Shown: positions 1 through 12,700 of the stretch, one piece after another | How the letters are laid out: every line of letters begins with the position of its first letter | Position numbering within the stretch: the first letter of the stretch is position 1 | Origin: Sycon ciliatum | Lineage: Eukaryota > Porifera > Calcarea > Leucosolenida > Sycettidae | Assembly: GCF_964019385.1 (NCBI RefSeq) | Contig: NC_088643.1 | Coordinates: forward strand, 76,899,747 to 76,963,746 | Direction of reading: 5' to 3' | Length of the DNA: 64,000 nt | Made by a program: the position numbers and the translations under genes | The notes under the pieces: model-generated | Told to the model about the DNA's origin: nothing | What the model saw: only the letters and a program-made list of their open reading frames with translations | Database searches by the model: none

Positions 1-42
1 CAGTGTGTTCCATTACGATGCATCAAATCATTCGTTGCGCTA

Positions 43-170
43 TGTGTGATCTATGGGATGTGTGGGGTGCTTGTAATCATGGCTAACTGTGATCTATGGG
101 ATGTGTGGGGTGCTTGTAATCCTGGCTAACTGTGATCTATGGGATGTGTGGGGTGCTTCTTATTTTGCAG
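43..170. repeat. 43-bp tandem repeat, three copies, abutting a splice acceptor
   Basis: Three near-identical copies of a unit starting TGTGATCTATGGGATGTGTG follow one another. The third copy runs directly into the polypyrimidine/AG of the iRhom exon at 171. It is intronic. Confidence 0.85.
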
Positions 171-338
171 ACAAACCTCATTCACTTGGGTGCCAAGTAC
201 GGTCCGTGTATGCGGCAAGACAAGCGCATATTTGACGAGATTGTTCGAGAGCGTGGTGTGGAGCGCGACTTGACCGCATGCTGTGTGCGTACCGACTCGC
301 AGATCTGCTTCCAGAGTACGCAGGCCCAATGCACGGAG
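171..338 (+). CDS. RHBDF: iRhom exon: start of lumenal domain
   Basis: 56 codons in phase 0 after TATTTTGCAG. It encodes [17 protein letters not shown] and [13 protein letters not shown], the start of the iRhom homology domain after the first transmembrane helix, with paired Cys residues. The donor GAG/GTTGGT is weak but keeps phase 0 into the next exon. Confidence 0.88.
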
Positions 339-2913
339 GTTGGTCATATTGTCTGGTCTGTTTTCTTTAGGCATGTGGCCTGTGGGATGTCCCACTTGCA
401 TCCAGAATACATAGTGAACTTAAGGGTATGCAACTATACTCTATGGAGTCCACGACGGTAGCAGTAAAGTTACATGTTCTTCACATGACATGAAATCCAT
501 GCAGACTGCCTGCACTCTGCATTTTGTATGATACGTTGCTACCTACAGGCTTGTAAGCGACCCCCGCTTTGAGTGCAAGTCTCCGATGGCCACTTACTAG
601 CGGCACTGTTTTGTTTGCGCACCATTTTGAACGTGTTCACGATTGTGTCACACTCTGCCGTTGCAGCAGCACTGGGCAGAGAATGTGTAGGCAATGTGTA
701 GGCAGTTGTACATTCTTTGCAGGTTTTGTTCTCTTGACGAAAAATATCCGAGTCTTCATCAGATGTGGCCAAGCGGCATGATGACTGTGTGCATGCCTCA
801 GTGATTCTTGTATTTGGAAATGCACACATGCATATACACACATACAGTATAACCTAGTTTAGACGACCACCTCACGGTGCAAGGAAAAGCGGTCGTTAAA
901 CGGCCAGGTGGTCTTTAGAACCAGGTCCCACAGTGTCGGTGTAGAACTGTCCGTGCATGGAAAAATGGTGGTTAAGAGCAGGTGGTTGCTAAAACGAGAG
1001 GTGGCTTACACCAACTTTTACTGTACATGTATGTTGAGTCTAATCATAGCACTATCATGTGATCATGCTATCATGTGATCATACTATCATGTGATCATAG
1101 CACTATCATGTGATCATAGCACTATCATGTGATCATGCTATCATGTGATCATGCTATCATGTGGATGACCAAAGATAGAAAAAAAACTGTGAAATACATG
1201 GCACCCCGTTGAAATTCATTGTACCTAGGCCGGCGTGTGTTTTAAAATTCTTGTGCGAACTTCTTGTACGCCGGTGCTGCAGAACTTCTTTCGTTGGCTG
1301 AAGTGGACTGGCAATGCTACAGTGCAGTTCACGAACAACATACCCGTGGCTGTGCCCACGTACTCGACGCCCAGCCTAGTGAGCCAGGCCAATCCAGCAA
1401 CGTGCTTCACCGCTAACAACGTTACACGCTGCTACCGCACGTCGGGCTCTGTGTGCGGCCAGGATCCCATGTAAGCACGCCATGCATGATACCGTGTCTA
1501 TGGGCAAGAATCTACAGATTGTTGCGCAGTGCTACAATTAGTCCATCAGTCCCTTTATTGTCAAGACCCGGATTGGAGACTTGCCGTGTCTGCTCGGCAA
1601 GATACGTGCCTGTTGTTGGGTTGTGAGCTGGCAAGGAATGCTCACGTTCATTCTCTTCCAGTGCAATCGTATGTATCACTGTGGCCTACAGGATAGCCCT
1701 GTAGATGCCTCTAGAGTATTATTTGGCCTGCTGACAGTTGCTACTGTTGCTGTAGCTCCCCCTTACCGCGGCTCATGCTCTTGAGGTTGTGTATGGATAT
1801 GTTCCTATGCATGGATATGTTTCTATGCATGGATATGTTCCTATGCATGGATATGTTCCTATGCATGGCTATGTTCCTATGATATGTTCCTATGCATGGA
1901 TATGTTTCCATGCATGGATATGTTCCCATGCATGGATATGTTTCCATGCATGGATATGTTCCCATGCATGGATATGTTCCTATGCATGGATATGTTCCTA
2001 TGCATGGATATGTTCCTATGCATGGATATGTTCCTATGCATGGATATGTTCCTATGCATGGATATGTTCCTATGCATGGATATGTTCCTATGCATGGATA
2101 TGTTCCTATGCATGGATATGTTCCTATGCATGGATATGTTCCTATGCATGGATATGTTCCTATGCATGGATATGTTCCTATGCATGGATATGTTCCTATG
2201 CATGGATATGTTCCTATGCATGGATATGTTCCTATGAATGGATATGTTTCCATGCATGGATATGTTTCCATGCATGGATATGTTTCCATGCATGGATATG
2301 TTTCCATGCATGGATATGATATGTTTCCATGTATGGATATGATATGTTTCCATGTATGGATATGATATGTTTCCATGTATGGATATGATATGTTTCCATG
2401 TTTATAAAATTATGTTGTCATGTATGGTTATGTGTTGTTCAGGTCATGCATCAGGCCAGCATCAACAGCTCCGTTTGAATGGGTGGACGACATCTCGCGA
2501 TGGCCTGTAAGTACAGCTTTTGAAACCTCTGAGGCCGACATCCATCAGGGGCGTAGGCAGGGGGGGGGGGGGGGTGCTTTGGGTGCCAAAGCACCCCCTC
2601 AAAAATTTCGACCATGGGTCAGGCTTTTTTTTTTCTTTTTTTTTTTTCAACCGGGACAGTGCATGCTACGTAGATCTGCGAGTACTGCATGCATTGTACT
2701 ACACGTGCTTGCACTTTTCCGTTCCAGTCAGTGTGCAGTCAGTGTGCAAGTATTACTCCATGCAGCCGCGTGGCGCGTGATCCGGCCTGTAGCGTTGGTC
2801 ACGCTACAGGCTCAGCATTTGCGTATACGCTCAGCGTACTGTTCAATACGACGTTCGCTACAAGCTCAGCATTTGCGTATACGCTCAGCGTACTGTTCAG
2901 TTCTAGAGAGAGA

Positions 2914-2949
<36 letters not shown>

Positions 2950-4096
2950 TGAACGCTTAGTCATATTTTGATCGACGACGATGTCCTTGCTCGAGTATTT
3001 CAGCAAAGCGAAGCGGAAAAAGGTAGACGTGGTAGAGAGTTCTGACTCTGAAACTGTTGAACCTGGAGACTCCGAGTCCGAGTCGAGTGCCCGAATTCCT
3101 TCTCCCAGTATTCCGAGTCAAGTGTCTGCAGCTGCTCCCGTTGCTTCTTTGATCTCCAGCATGCCGTGCCGTCTCCAGCTGCACCTGTTGCTTCTTCTAC
3201 CAGATTCAGCTTAAACTGTGGGTCCTGACTTGATTTCCAGTCACCAGTCACCTGCATACTATTTATTTTTGCTTGCTCTAAATACATCATTAGTATCGGA
3301 TATCTACTCCCAAACTATCACTTTAAGAATAGCATAGTATACAGTACACTAGCTGTCACACAGAAGAGGCCCAAATTTTTATTGAATGTTTTCGCTCTAT
3401 TCACATCATGACGATACATAGAGAACAGTCGACAATGCAATGCAAATGTGTAATTATATAGATTGTTGGAATGGGAAGCTGGAGACATTCATAATACATA
3501 AATTCAAGGTGTACACCGCACTAGCATGCATATACAAGATTCCTCAAAAGAACTATGGAAGAAATTATGGGCACCCCCCTAAACCATGATCCTGGCTACG
3601 CCCCTGTCCATCCAGTCAAAATCTCAAATGTAGTTGGCGCCGGAGCTCAAACTTCCTGCCTACTGCCTGACCCTTGGCAGGAAGCACGGGCTCCAATGTT
3701 AGGAGTAGTCGCATTCATCTACAATTACCGCCAAAGTCACAACATCTCAGCTTACCCTGTTGATCATATCCCCAGCTCGTGTCTGCCAAAGCGAGCATTA
3801 AGCGCGAACAAAAATGAGTTGAGCTCAACCAAAAAGGGGTTAGTCTCAACCAAAACAAGGATTTGAACTCAGAGTCACTGAATTCCATCATGGCGGCTAT
3901 TGAAGAAACAAGTGAAGGAAGTCCACCAATTCCGTATCTGTACATAGTTGTCAGTTAAAGCGACCATATCTTCAATGCTGGGAAGTTGTACTGCTGGCTT
4001 AGGAAGAGCTGTACTGGTGTATGCCAATGCTACAACTGGCCTGCATGGTGCTCGGTTGACAAGCAAGTTAGCAGCTCTGTCATGATGTGTATGTAA

Positions 4097-4165
<69 letters not shown>

Positions 4166-7100
4166 TCTATAGGTGTGCGCTGAGGATGATTCGGTAGTGA
4201 ACGTGCCCAGTACAAGCTGTGAGGTCACCGGCCGGCCCTGCTGTGTTGGCAAGCAGGGTGTGTGCACCATTGCTACAGAGGAGCACTGCAACTATGTGAA
4301 CGGATTCTACCATGGTGACAAGCGCCTTTGCTCTGAGGTATGCTAGTGTTTGCACTAATAGTCTTTTGATAAGCTTCAGGGCATTCACCCACTTCCGCCA
4401 ACGGATGGACACCTGGGAAGCTGGGCCTGACGTATCAAAACTCTGAAGACGCTTGTCGTCTTCCATCTTCGTCGCCAATGTTACATTCCCACTCACAAGA
4501 ACACACAGTTGTGGAATGTATTAGGATTATTCTCTTTGTAAATAATCCTAATACATTCCACAACTGTGTGTTCTTGTGAGTGGGAATGTAACAGCATACA
4601 CATAGGGTAAGGTTCATCTGCCTTTGGCCAGTGCTCTTTCAGTACATGCACTCAAACTTGAAAGTATACAGCAATCCTAATTGGATCTTTGCCTCAATAC
4701 CTGTATGTAGATACTTGCAAGTACATGTGTCGAACTTGAATGGAAATAGCTCAGTGTTTGGTGGCTTGCCAGCATTCTTTACGAAACATCTATAGTGGCG
4801 GGCCAGGGCTTGAAGCTTTGCGGTGGCTAAAGTTGCAAAGCCACAATGCCTTCCTATCTGCTGTGGATGCTCTGTTTTGTTAGGTGAACTGTCTGGAAGA
4901 CATCTGTGGTCTAACATCGTTCTTGAACCAGGACCATCCAGATCAGTTCTACCGACTGTGGACATCTCTCTGCCTTCATGTTGGGTAAGTAACTTGACTG
5001 AGGGCTCTCAGCTTTCTCAGCGGGGTCAAACTCTGTACTACTACGTAGAAGGGCTGTCAGTGGCCAAAGTCTTGGTACAAGCTTCAAGGGCTCTGGTCAA
5101 ACTCTGTACCAAGTGAGATACTCGCAGGTGGCTTAGACAGAAGCTTCAGGTGGCTCTCAGATCTTTGTGTACCAGTTGAGCCACAATGCGTGCAGAAGCC
5201 CATTTCTTATGATGCTTTGCTATAAACATTTATTCCGTGCAATCTGTGCACTTCTCCTGTTGTAAGTACGTGTCCTTGCTTCGACAGCATCACAGTCTGC
5301 GTCTGCTTGTTCTGATTTTAATCCTGGCTTCAACAGCATTTTGCATCTCTGTGTTCTTCTGTCTTTGTTTCAACAGCATGTTGCATCTCTGTGTTTTTCT
5401 GTCTTTGTTTCAACAGCATTTTGCATCTAGTTCTGACTCTCATAATGCACATGACTATTGGGCGTCACATTGAGAAGTTGATTGGATGGTTTCGTGTGGG
5501 AATGATCTATGTACTAAGCGGCATAGGCGGAAATTTAGTCAGCGCCGTCTTTGTACCGTATCAAGCTGAGGTGAGTCGCCGCTGACTTCTTACATTATAG
5601 TGTGCGTATGGTGGTGGAGGGGGTGGGGGGGGGGGGAGGGGGAGGAGTGGGTTGGAGGCTAGGTTTGGGGGAGGGGATGGGGGGGGGGGGGTGATGTGGA
5701 GGCTAGGCGGTGCTGGTGAGGGGGGGGGGGGCATGATAACTGTGGATAAGTGTGTGCGTATGTATGTATAGTGTGTTGGATATGTGTGTATAGTGTGTTG
5801 GATATGTGTGTATAGTTCAACACTGTTTACCCTACTAATCTACTTGAAGTAGTGACCAGGTGTATTGCTAACGGTTGAACTGTCTGAGAGATTGCATACT
5901 TGGTCCGCGTCAGCAATATTGTCGCTTATCTTTCGACAATTTGAACTTAGGCTTTGGACATGAACGCGTGCACTTGAAGTGATAAAACTTGGTACGATGG
6001 ACGGTAAGGTATAGAATGACAACTAGCTGCGAGGAATTTATTGTCCAAGGAAGGGTTCATACTTTTTTCGGTCCTCCTCGTCGCTGCTCTCGGCGCTGGC
6101 GACAAATATTTTTGCTCGGGATCGACTCTCTTGCTTTTGCAAGCTCATCTCTCTTCTTCTCCGCTGCCTGGCTATTTTCTAAAGAGAAGTCGATCGTGAC
6201 GGTCGCCTTCTCTATAGGACTTCGCGCGGGCAGCACGACAGCCTGTGTGGTTCAAATCAGACGCCGTTCTTTGCAAGATTTTATTTTGAACGACGACGAT
6301 GCGTACAGTACTTGCAAATCTCCACGACGCGCTGGATACTTCGAGCGTTGAGGTGGAGGTAAGGGAGCTGCGATCTCAGCTTGATGAGCGATCCCTGGGG
6401 TGAGCGATCTCAGCCGTTCAGCAAAATGGAGCAGATTCCGAGTAGCCGATTACTTTCTTGTGGCTTGCGCTGCTGTTGCCTGCACAGCGTAAAAAGATAA
6501 TCTATTTTGATGCGGCGCTGTATCAATCAGAATCACCCACCTGTCGCTCTCGAAATCCACTCGAACTCTAGCTAGACCTTTCAGGTACTAGCAAACTAAC
6601 TTGCTAACAAAAATTGGGATGAAATGGGCTGCCAAGTAAGCATTGGCGACATATAAACAAAGCTGAAAGATAAGCGACAATATAGCTGACGCGGACCAAG
6701 TATTTTTTTATCTTCCAATGCCGTATATGACACCTCCTGGTGTTTGTCTCTAATAGCATAATTGATACATGCACTGCCTAGTGAAAAAGGTAATAGTATT
6801 CCATAGAGCAATTGCATGTGACCATGGCTTTGCATGATGGTGGCTATTTATCGGTTTGCTATAATTCCATAAAGATATGCTTTGTTTGAGGCCTATTTTC
6901 TCTGGTGCACATGGATTTGATGATGCATTATCCTTGTATGCTGTACTATACATAGATGAGAATGACCATACTACCTTGTTGAGCTGTATTTCGTGCCAGG
7001 TTACCATTCATGTACATGTACAGTGCATTTCAAAACTATAGACGCGTAGGGTTTTTGAAATATTTCAAATTTGGCTGGAACTTTTTGAGAATAGTTTTCG

Positions 7101-9733
7101 GAATATTGCTCAGGATCGCTCCACAATTACTCTCACATAGTTTCTAAAGGATTGGATAACAGACGCCCAATTTGGAAAAATTTATGCACAAAGTGATCAC
7201 AGATTTTATGTGGTATAGATGCTGGCATAACGGTTTTTGCCTAGGTACGCGTCTATAGTTTTGAAATGGACTGTAGTTCTTAGTCTAGTTCTCTGTGCCA
7301 TTTCACTTCACCATGCCGTTAAAATGATATGACTTTTAAATACTTCAGTATGTCCGTTGCCATGTTACTATGATTATGACGTGTACGTCAGTACCCGGTC
7401 TTGCTATCTCGATGACATGGGCCTACTTTGAATGCCAACACTCGACTGAAGAGCATGATACTGTCTTCTCTTGCTTGGCTAACTGTTGAGTAACGACACG
7501 CATCATCGGTTTGTTGCCCGCAAGGATCTCTCTGCATCCATGTTGGTCTCCGTGTATGTGACTGGTCTGCACAATGGTATGGGTAAGTGCTTGACATTCT
7601 TGCATTGAGTGATTCATAAGTCAGGTCGTAACCCAGTACTGACTCATGATGGCAACTTCACATCCTTATGCACTTTGTGAAATGGCCATATACTGGTGAC
7701 CAGTGAGCGCTAAAGCCTAAATGCAGTAAAGGCACAGTTGAGTGTCCGATTCCTGCATGACCATTCGGCATGTTCTCAGGATCCTGTTGTAACCTCTTCA
7801 AATCTGTGCATGTGTTAATCAGAGTGCATATGCCTGTATCACTGACTGTATCACTGAAACCTATCCGGCATGTACAGGTAAATGCAATTTTCATGCACTT
7901 TCTATGACTGATGTCTAACACTATGATTGGTAGAACCTCTGTATGGCTAGGGCTAGCGTAGCATTGCAGACTATGCTAGTTGTCACTGAAGTAGGCATGT
8001 ACTTGTTTTGTAAATGGAATGTTTTACAATCCCGTCAAGTTCTCATGACCTAAACCTATTAACCATAGTGAGCAACCCCTAGCTAATAACGATAGTGCAT
8101 GAAACCAAGAGTGTGCCGCTTCAGTGGGTTGCTGTCAAATCAAAATTCCTTGACTACATCATTAAATGATGTTGTGACGTAGTACATACAGGCAGGATTC
8201 AAGCAGGTCTCCCGCTGCACAACTGCAGCTCAGTCGTACGCACTATGCCACTTACCACCGCTTATCTGCATCAACGATGATGTAATCAAATGATGATGTG
8301 ATCAAACGATGATGTAATCTAGGAATTCTCTGTGATAGACACCCATGCAGAAAGAGGCACGAGCGTTTCTAACTCCTGCCTCTGCACATCTTGTACAGCC
8401 TTGCTAATATGTAATAACCACGCTCAATAGTATTGTGACATGTACATTGATACTAGCCATGGTAACCAAATGGCAATTACATGTACTCATGCTTAGCAAG
8501 TACAGTCATGTACATTGCTATGAATCCCATGTGTAAATGCCGTAGCGTATCTTGCCTAGAGATGCCACAATGTCTACCTTTACCTCTTTGATGTGCATGA
8601 AGATATTTTGTTATCCATGCTAAAGATGTCTACATATGAACTATGCATGAGTGGATGTAGTTAGTCTCTCGACCAGTGTACTCGATTGAACAGAGATTGA
8701 ACGGTGGAAATTTTAGCGCTGTTGTACATACCGGTGCAAATCTTTACATAGAAATGCTTTATCGGATTCTTTATTAGTACGGTAGGTACAGGTGCTCCAT
8801 CATGTGATCTTCAGCTATAGATGTCTGATTGTGGTGTGTGCACATGTGTGCCTACCTACCTGATTATGGCGTGTGTGTGTGTGTGTGTGCGTGCGTGCGT
8901 GCATGCCTGCCTGCCTGTGTAGGTTGGTCCCGGTCCAGCTTTGTTTGGACTGATGGCGTGCCTGGTTGTGGATGCTGTCAAGGAGCGCCACCTGCTGGAG
9001 AGACCGTGGAGAGAGGTCACCAAGATCTTGGCCATTGTCACCTTGGCAATCTTCATGGGCTTTCTGCCATTCATTGACAACTATGCTCACGTCGGTGGCT
9101 TCGTCATGGGATTGTTTACATCGGTGCTTTTCGTCCCTTACATTGGGCAGTCTCTTGCTGGCGTCAATGACGAAGGCCATGCGTTTAGCCGCGTGGAGAA
9201 ACGCTGGTTCCGCCTGTACCACATTGGTTCTCTGGTTGTTGCTTTCCTTGCCATTGTAGCGTTCTTCTTGCTATTCTTCCTGCTGTTCTATGACGTCCAG
9301 CCGGCTTGCAAGAACTGCAGCTACTTCAACTGTATCCCGCTGACGAAAACGCTTTGTGATGATCTGGCGGTGGACCTTTCGACCAGATCCTGCCATGTGT
9401 GTCAGAACTAACCATGGCCAACATGTACTTGAACTTTCTTGGGTTTGTGTGGGTACTCTGGTGATGGCTATGGTATCACTGCAAGTGTTACTGCATGGTC
9501 GACGGTGAGATCGGCGGTATGTCAAGTTCTCTCAGCCTAGCTGTGCGTTCCACGTCTCTGTCTCTGAAAGCTGACGCATTTGCCTATGGTGCCATACTGT
9601 GTGATGGTGTGCGCGTGCGCGCATGTGTGTGTGTGTGTGTGTATGTGTGTGTGCGTGTGCGTGTGTGTGTGTGTGCGTGTGTGTGTGTGTGTGTGTGCGT
9701 GTGTGTGCGTGTGTGTGTGTGTGTGCGTGCGCG

Positions 9734-9778
<45 letters not shown>

Positions 9779-12700
9779 ACGTGCGTGGTTTTGAGGTTGA
9801 TGGTTTGTCACAGTCCGTATATCTCAACTCAGCTGTGCACACACGGTGTGGAAGTGCAGCTTTGATGTAGAGTCGTGTTCGGGTCAGAGTGGACTCTGCA
9901 TTGCACAACCCGGCAAATGCCTACCACCCGGTCGGAATATCTTTCTACTGCCTGCCATTTAGTCAGTCTATGTACCAGCTGCTCTACCGACACCAGCAGT
10001 TTACATAGTAATATCTGCCCAAAGATCAACGCCACCGAACAATGGTGGTGCCGTGCTGGACGATCCCAGTATACAATGCTGTAGTTACAAGGAATCAAAG
10101 CCTGGGTTTTTATTTTTAGAAATCACTACAAGTACTTGTGGAAGTAATCTTCTGAGTTGAAATTTATCAATCCTTAGAGTTTCGGATTGGGACTTGTTGC
10201 CAGAGTTCTCCTGCACATACCTTTTCTATACGTGTACTTGTATCAAGTTCCTAGCTTCTGCCATCAATTCCAATTTTCGTTTCTTAGGATGACACCACAT
10301 CAAGGGAGAGATCAATCCACCATAGGTACGGCTGAGAGCCAAATGAAAGTGAGCACTACGTACAGGTCATGATCTCAGTGTAGCTCCCGCACGTAGTGCA
10401 ACGGTACTAGGAGTGTACTGTGTAATGGGACATTGGAAGCTGGTGAAGCATGAACTCTTCTTGAGCCACCGCCCCTTGCCAGAGAACAGTGCATGGGCGA
10501 GTGAGTTGCGCAGAAATGTGACCGCAAAACGAGTGGGACCAAGCCAACCACTCGTACATTGCTTCAGGTCACTCCACAGGTCTCTCGCTTTTTCTCAGGA
10601 ACCACATTTGCGATGAACGAATCACGGTTCTCACCATGTTTTGTGGAACATTCTGATGTGTGTGAAGGCACGTACTGGAGGTGCAAGAGTAGTGCTCTAT
10701 TCTGGGACGCCTGCAAGTCCTTGTTACCGGTTGTTTTGTGTGTAGTCTGTGAACTTCAATAAGAAATATATATTTCTTATTGAAGTTCACATTTGTTGAG
10801 TATTGTGTGTGTGAAGTTTTACCAAGGTCTTCGAATTTTGGGAATATCCTGATGGGGTCAAGTTTCTCTGCGCCTCACAGTTCTGCTCATCTCTCATTCT
10901 ACAGGGGCGTAGCAACTGGCTCGGCCGGTCCGGCCAAAGCCGGACCACTTTTTTTTATAACAAAATGCCGAAAGTGCCCAGAATGCAGGATTTTGCACCC
11001 TATTTCAATTTTTCCCGGAGGAGCCCCCCCCCCCCCCCGCACCCCCCTTCGGCCGGCTCCAACAGCGGTGCTATGCGCCTGTATTGATTATCTGATTCAC
11101 TAGAAACAAACTCAGAGGATGCTGTTCGTTCTCTGTGGTGGTGAACTAATAACCATGCCGGTCAGTGGGAAGTGAGGATACCGGTACCTGTATTGTGTAA
11201 AGCATGTCATTACCATGCTTGACTGTAAAGCCATTATCCGTCCGCACAGTCAAAAATTGACGACTATCCGTCGAAGACTTTAGCAAGCGGTAACTCTCTA
11301 ATTTCTTATCCGATTTGCACCATTTTGATCTCAAAAGAAGCAGGAAAGACCCATCTTTCCTTTGCAAAACCCGGAGTAGGCCTTGGCGGATAATGCCGGC
11401 AGAAAAATTGGCAGAATTCGGTATTTTTTCTGGTAGGTTTCATGCATGTTTGGTATGTGGATAAAGAAATGGAGCCGAATTCGAGGAATTGCCCACCATA
11501 AGGTTTGTATGGTTCTGCCGATTTCACTGCTTTTCGAGCAGAATCTGCCACCTTTTCGAGCATTATCCGCCAAGGGCTAACCCGGAGCACCGCATCGGGC
11601 TCCAAAGAAAAGTTACACGCCTCCAAAGTTGGGAAATTTTCACACCATGTATGAAAAAAGGTTCCGCATCATGAAACCGTTTAAAATGATAATGGTGCCA
11701 TCCAAAAACTATGCCGGGAGGCTTCACTGATAGTAGATTCAAAATTTGATAGCATAAAAGTACAAGTTTGAGACCACAAACAGTCCACATATTGATAAGC
11801 CGGACTTCTCTTCAAAAATTGGGGCTGGGGAAGGATTTCTGTTCCTCTTACGAATAAATGCTAAGAAAGGTCGCTAGAGAACTCCTCATGCCCGGTCAAG
11901 CTTTCCAAAAAGCCCAAGAGTACCAATTTCCCCCAAGGGAAACCGAAGTTATCATAAAAATGGTACGCGGTGTGTCACCGGAACTAAGAATTTTTCCCCT
12001 TGGTTCCCCTTGGTCGGACGGATAGTCTTAAAAAGAGTCAAAATGAACATGTGAAATGTGTTATGCATGATGCTATGTGGGAATTCTTTCAAATTTTGCT
12101 AAATCCAAGTTTGAGTGTACTCTAGAAGTCCGTGCCATACACCCGTGGGTGTTTTTCATTGCACTATCAGGTTTCCACGGTCGTAGTCTATGTATGGCCT
12201 GCAGAAGTAAGCATGACGGGGGGGGGGGGGGGGGTGTCATCTCGTTGCCTCTGCTTCTTATTCATTTTTAATTAGTCACTCGTGATACTGGCACTGATGC
12301 ATGACCCAAGTGCTGTGTATGCATGGGTAGGCGGGTTGACCCTTTGCTGGGTGGAACTACCTACAAGCACTTGTTTTCGCCGGTGTTCTCATACAATTTG
12401 TGTTACAGGTTGGACCAGGTGGAGCTCTCTTTGGTTTGCTGGCCACTCTGTACATCGAGATCATACAGCAGTGGAGTACGCTGGAGACGCCAGGAGAGGA
12501 GCTCTTCAAAGTGTCTGCTGTCGTGCTTTTCCTATTCGTGGTCGGCCTACTGCCCTACGTGGACAACTTTGCCAACATCAGCGGCTTCATATTTGGCTTG
12601 CTGCTGGCCGCCATCTTTGTTCCGTTCCTGCAAGTCAACCGCAATCCACATGCGGCTCTCTCCGGCGAGGCCCACGTCGAGCCGGACTTGCGCAAGAGGA

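Noticed and set aside
1741-2376. Long open frames on both strands coding for repeats such as MHGYVP or CIGTYP
   Set aside because: They are by-products of the 18-bp minisatellite, whose period keeps every frame open.
9532-9908. His/Thr- and Val/Cys-repeat frames here and at other GT/CA tracts
   Set aside because: Pure translation of dinucleotide repeats.
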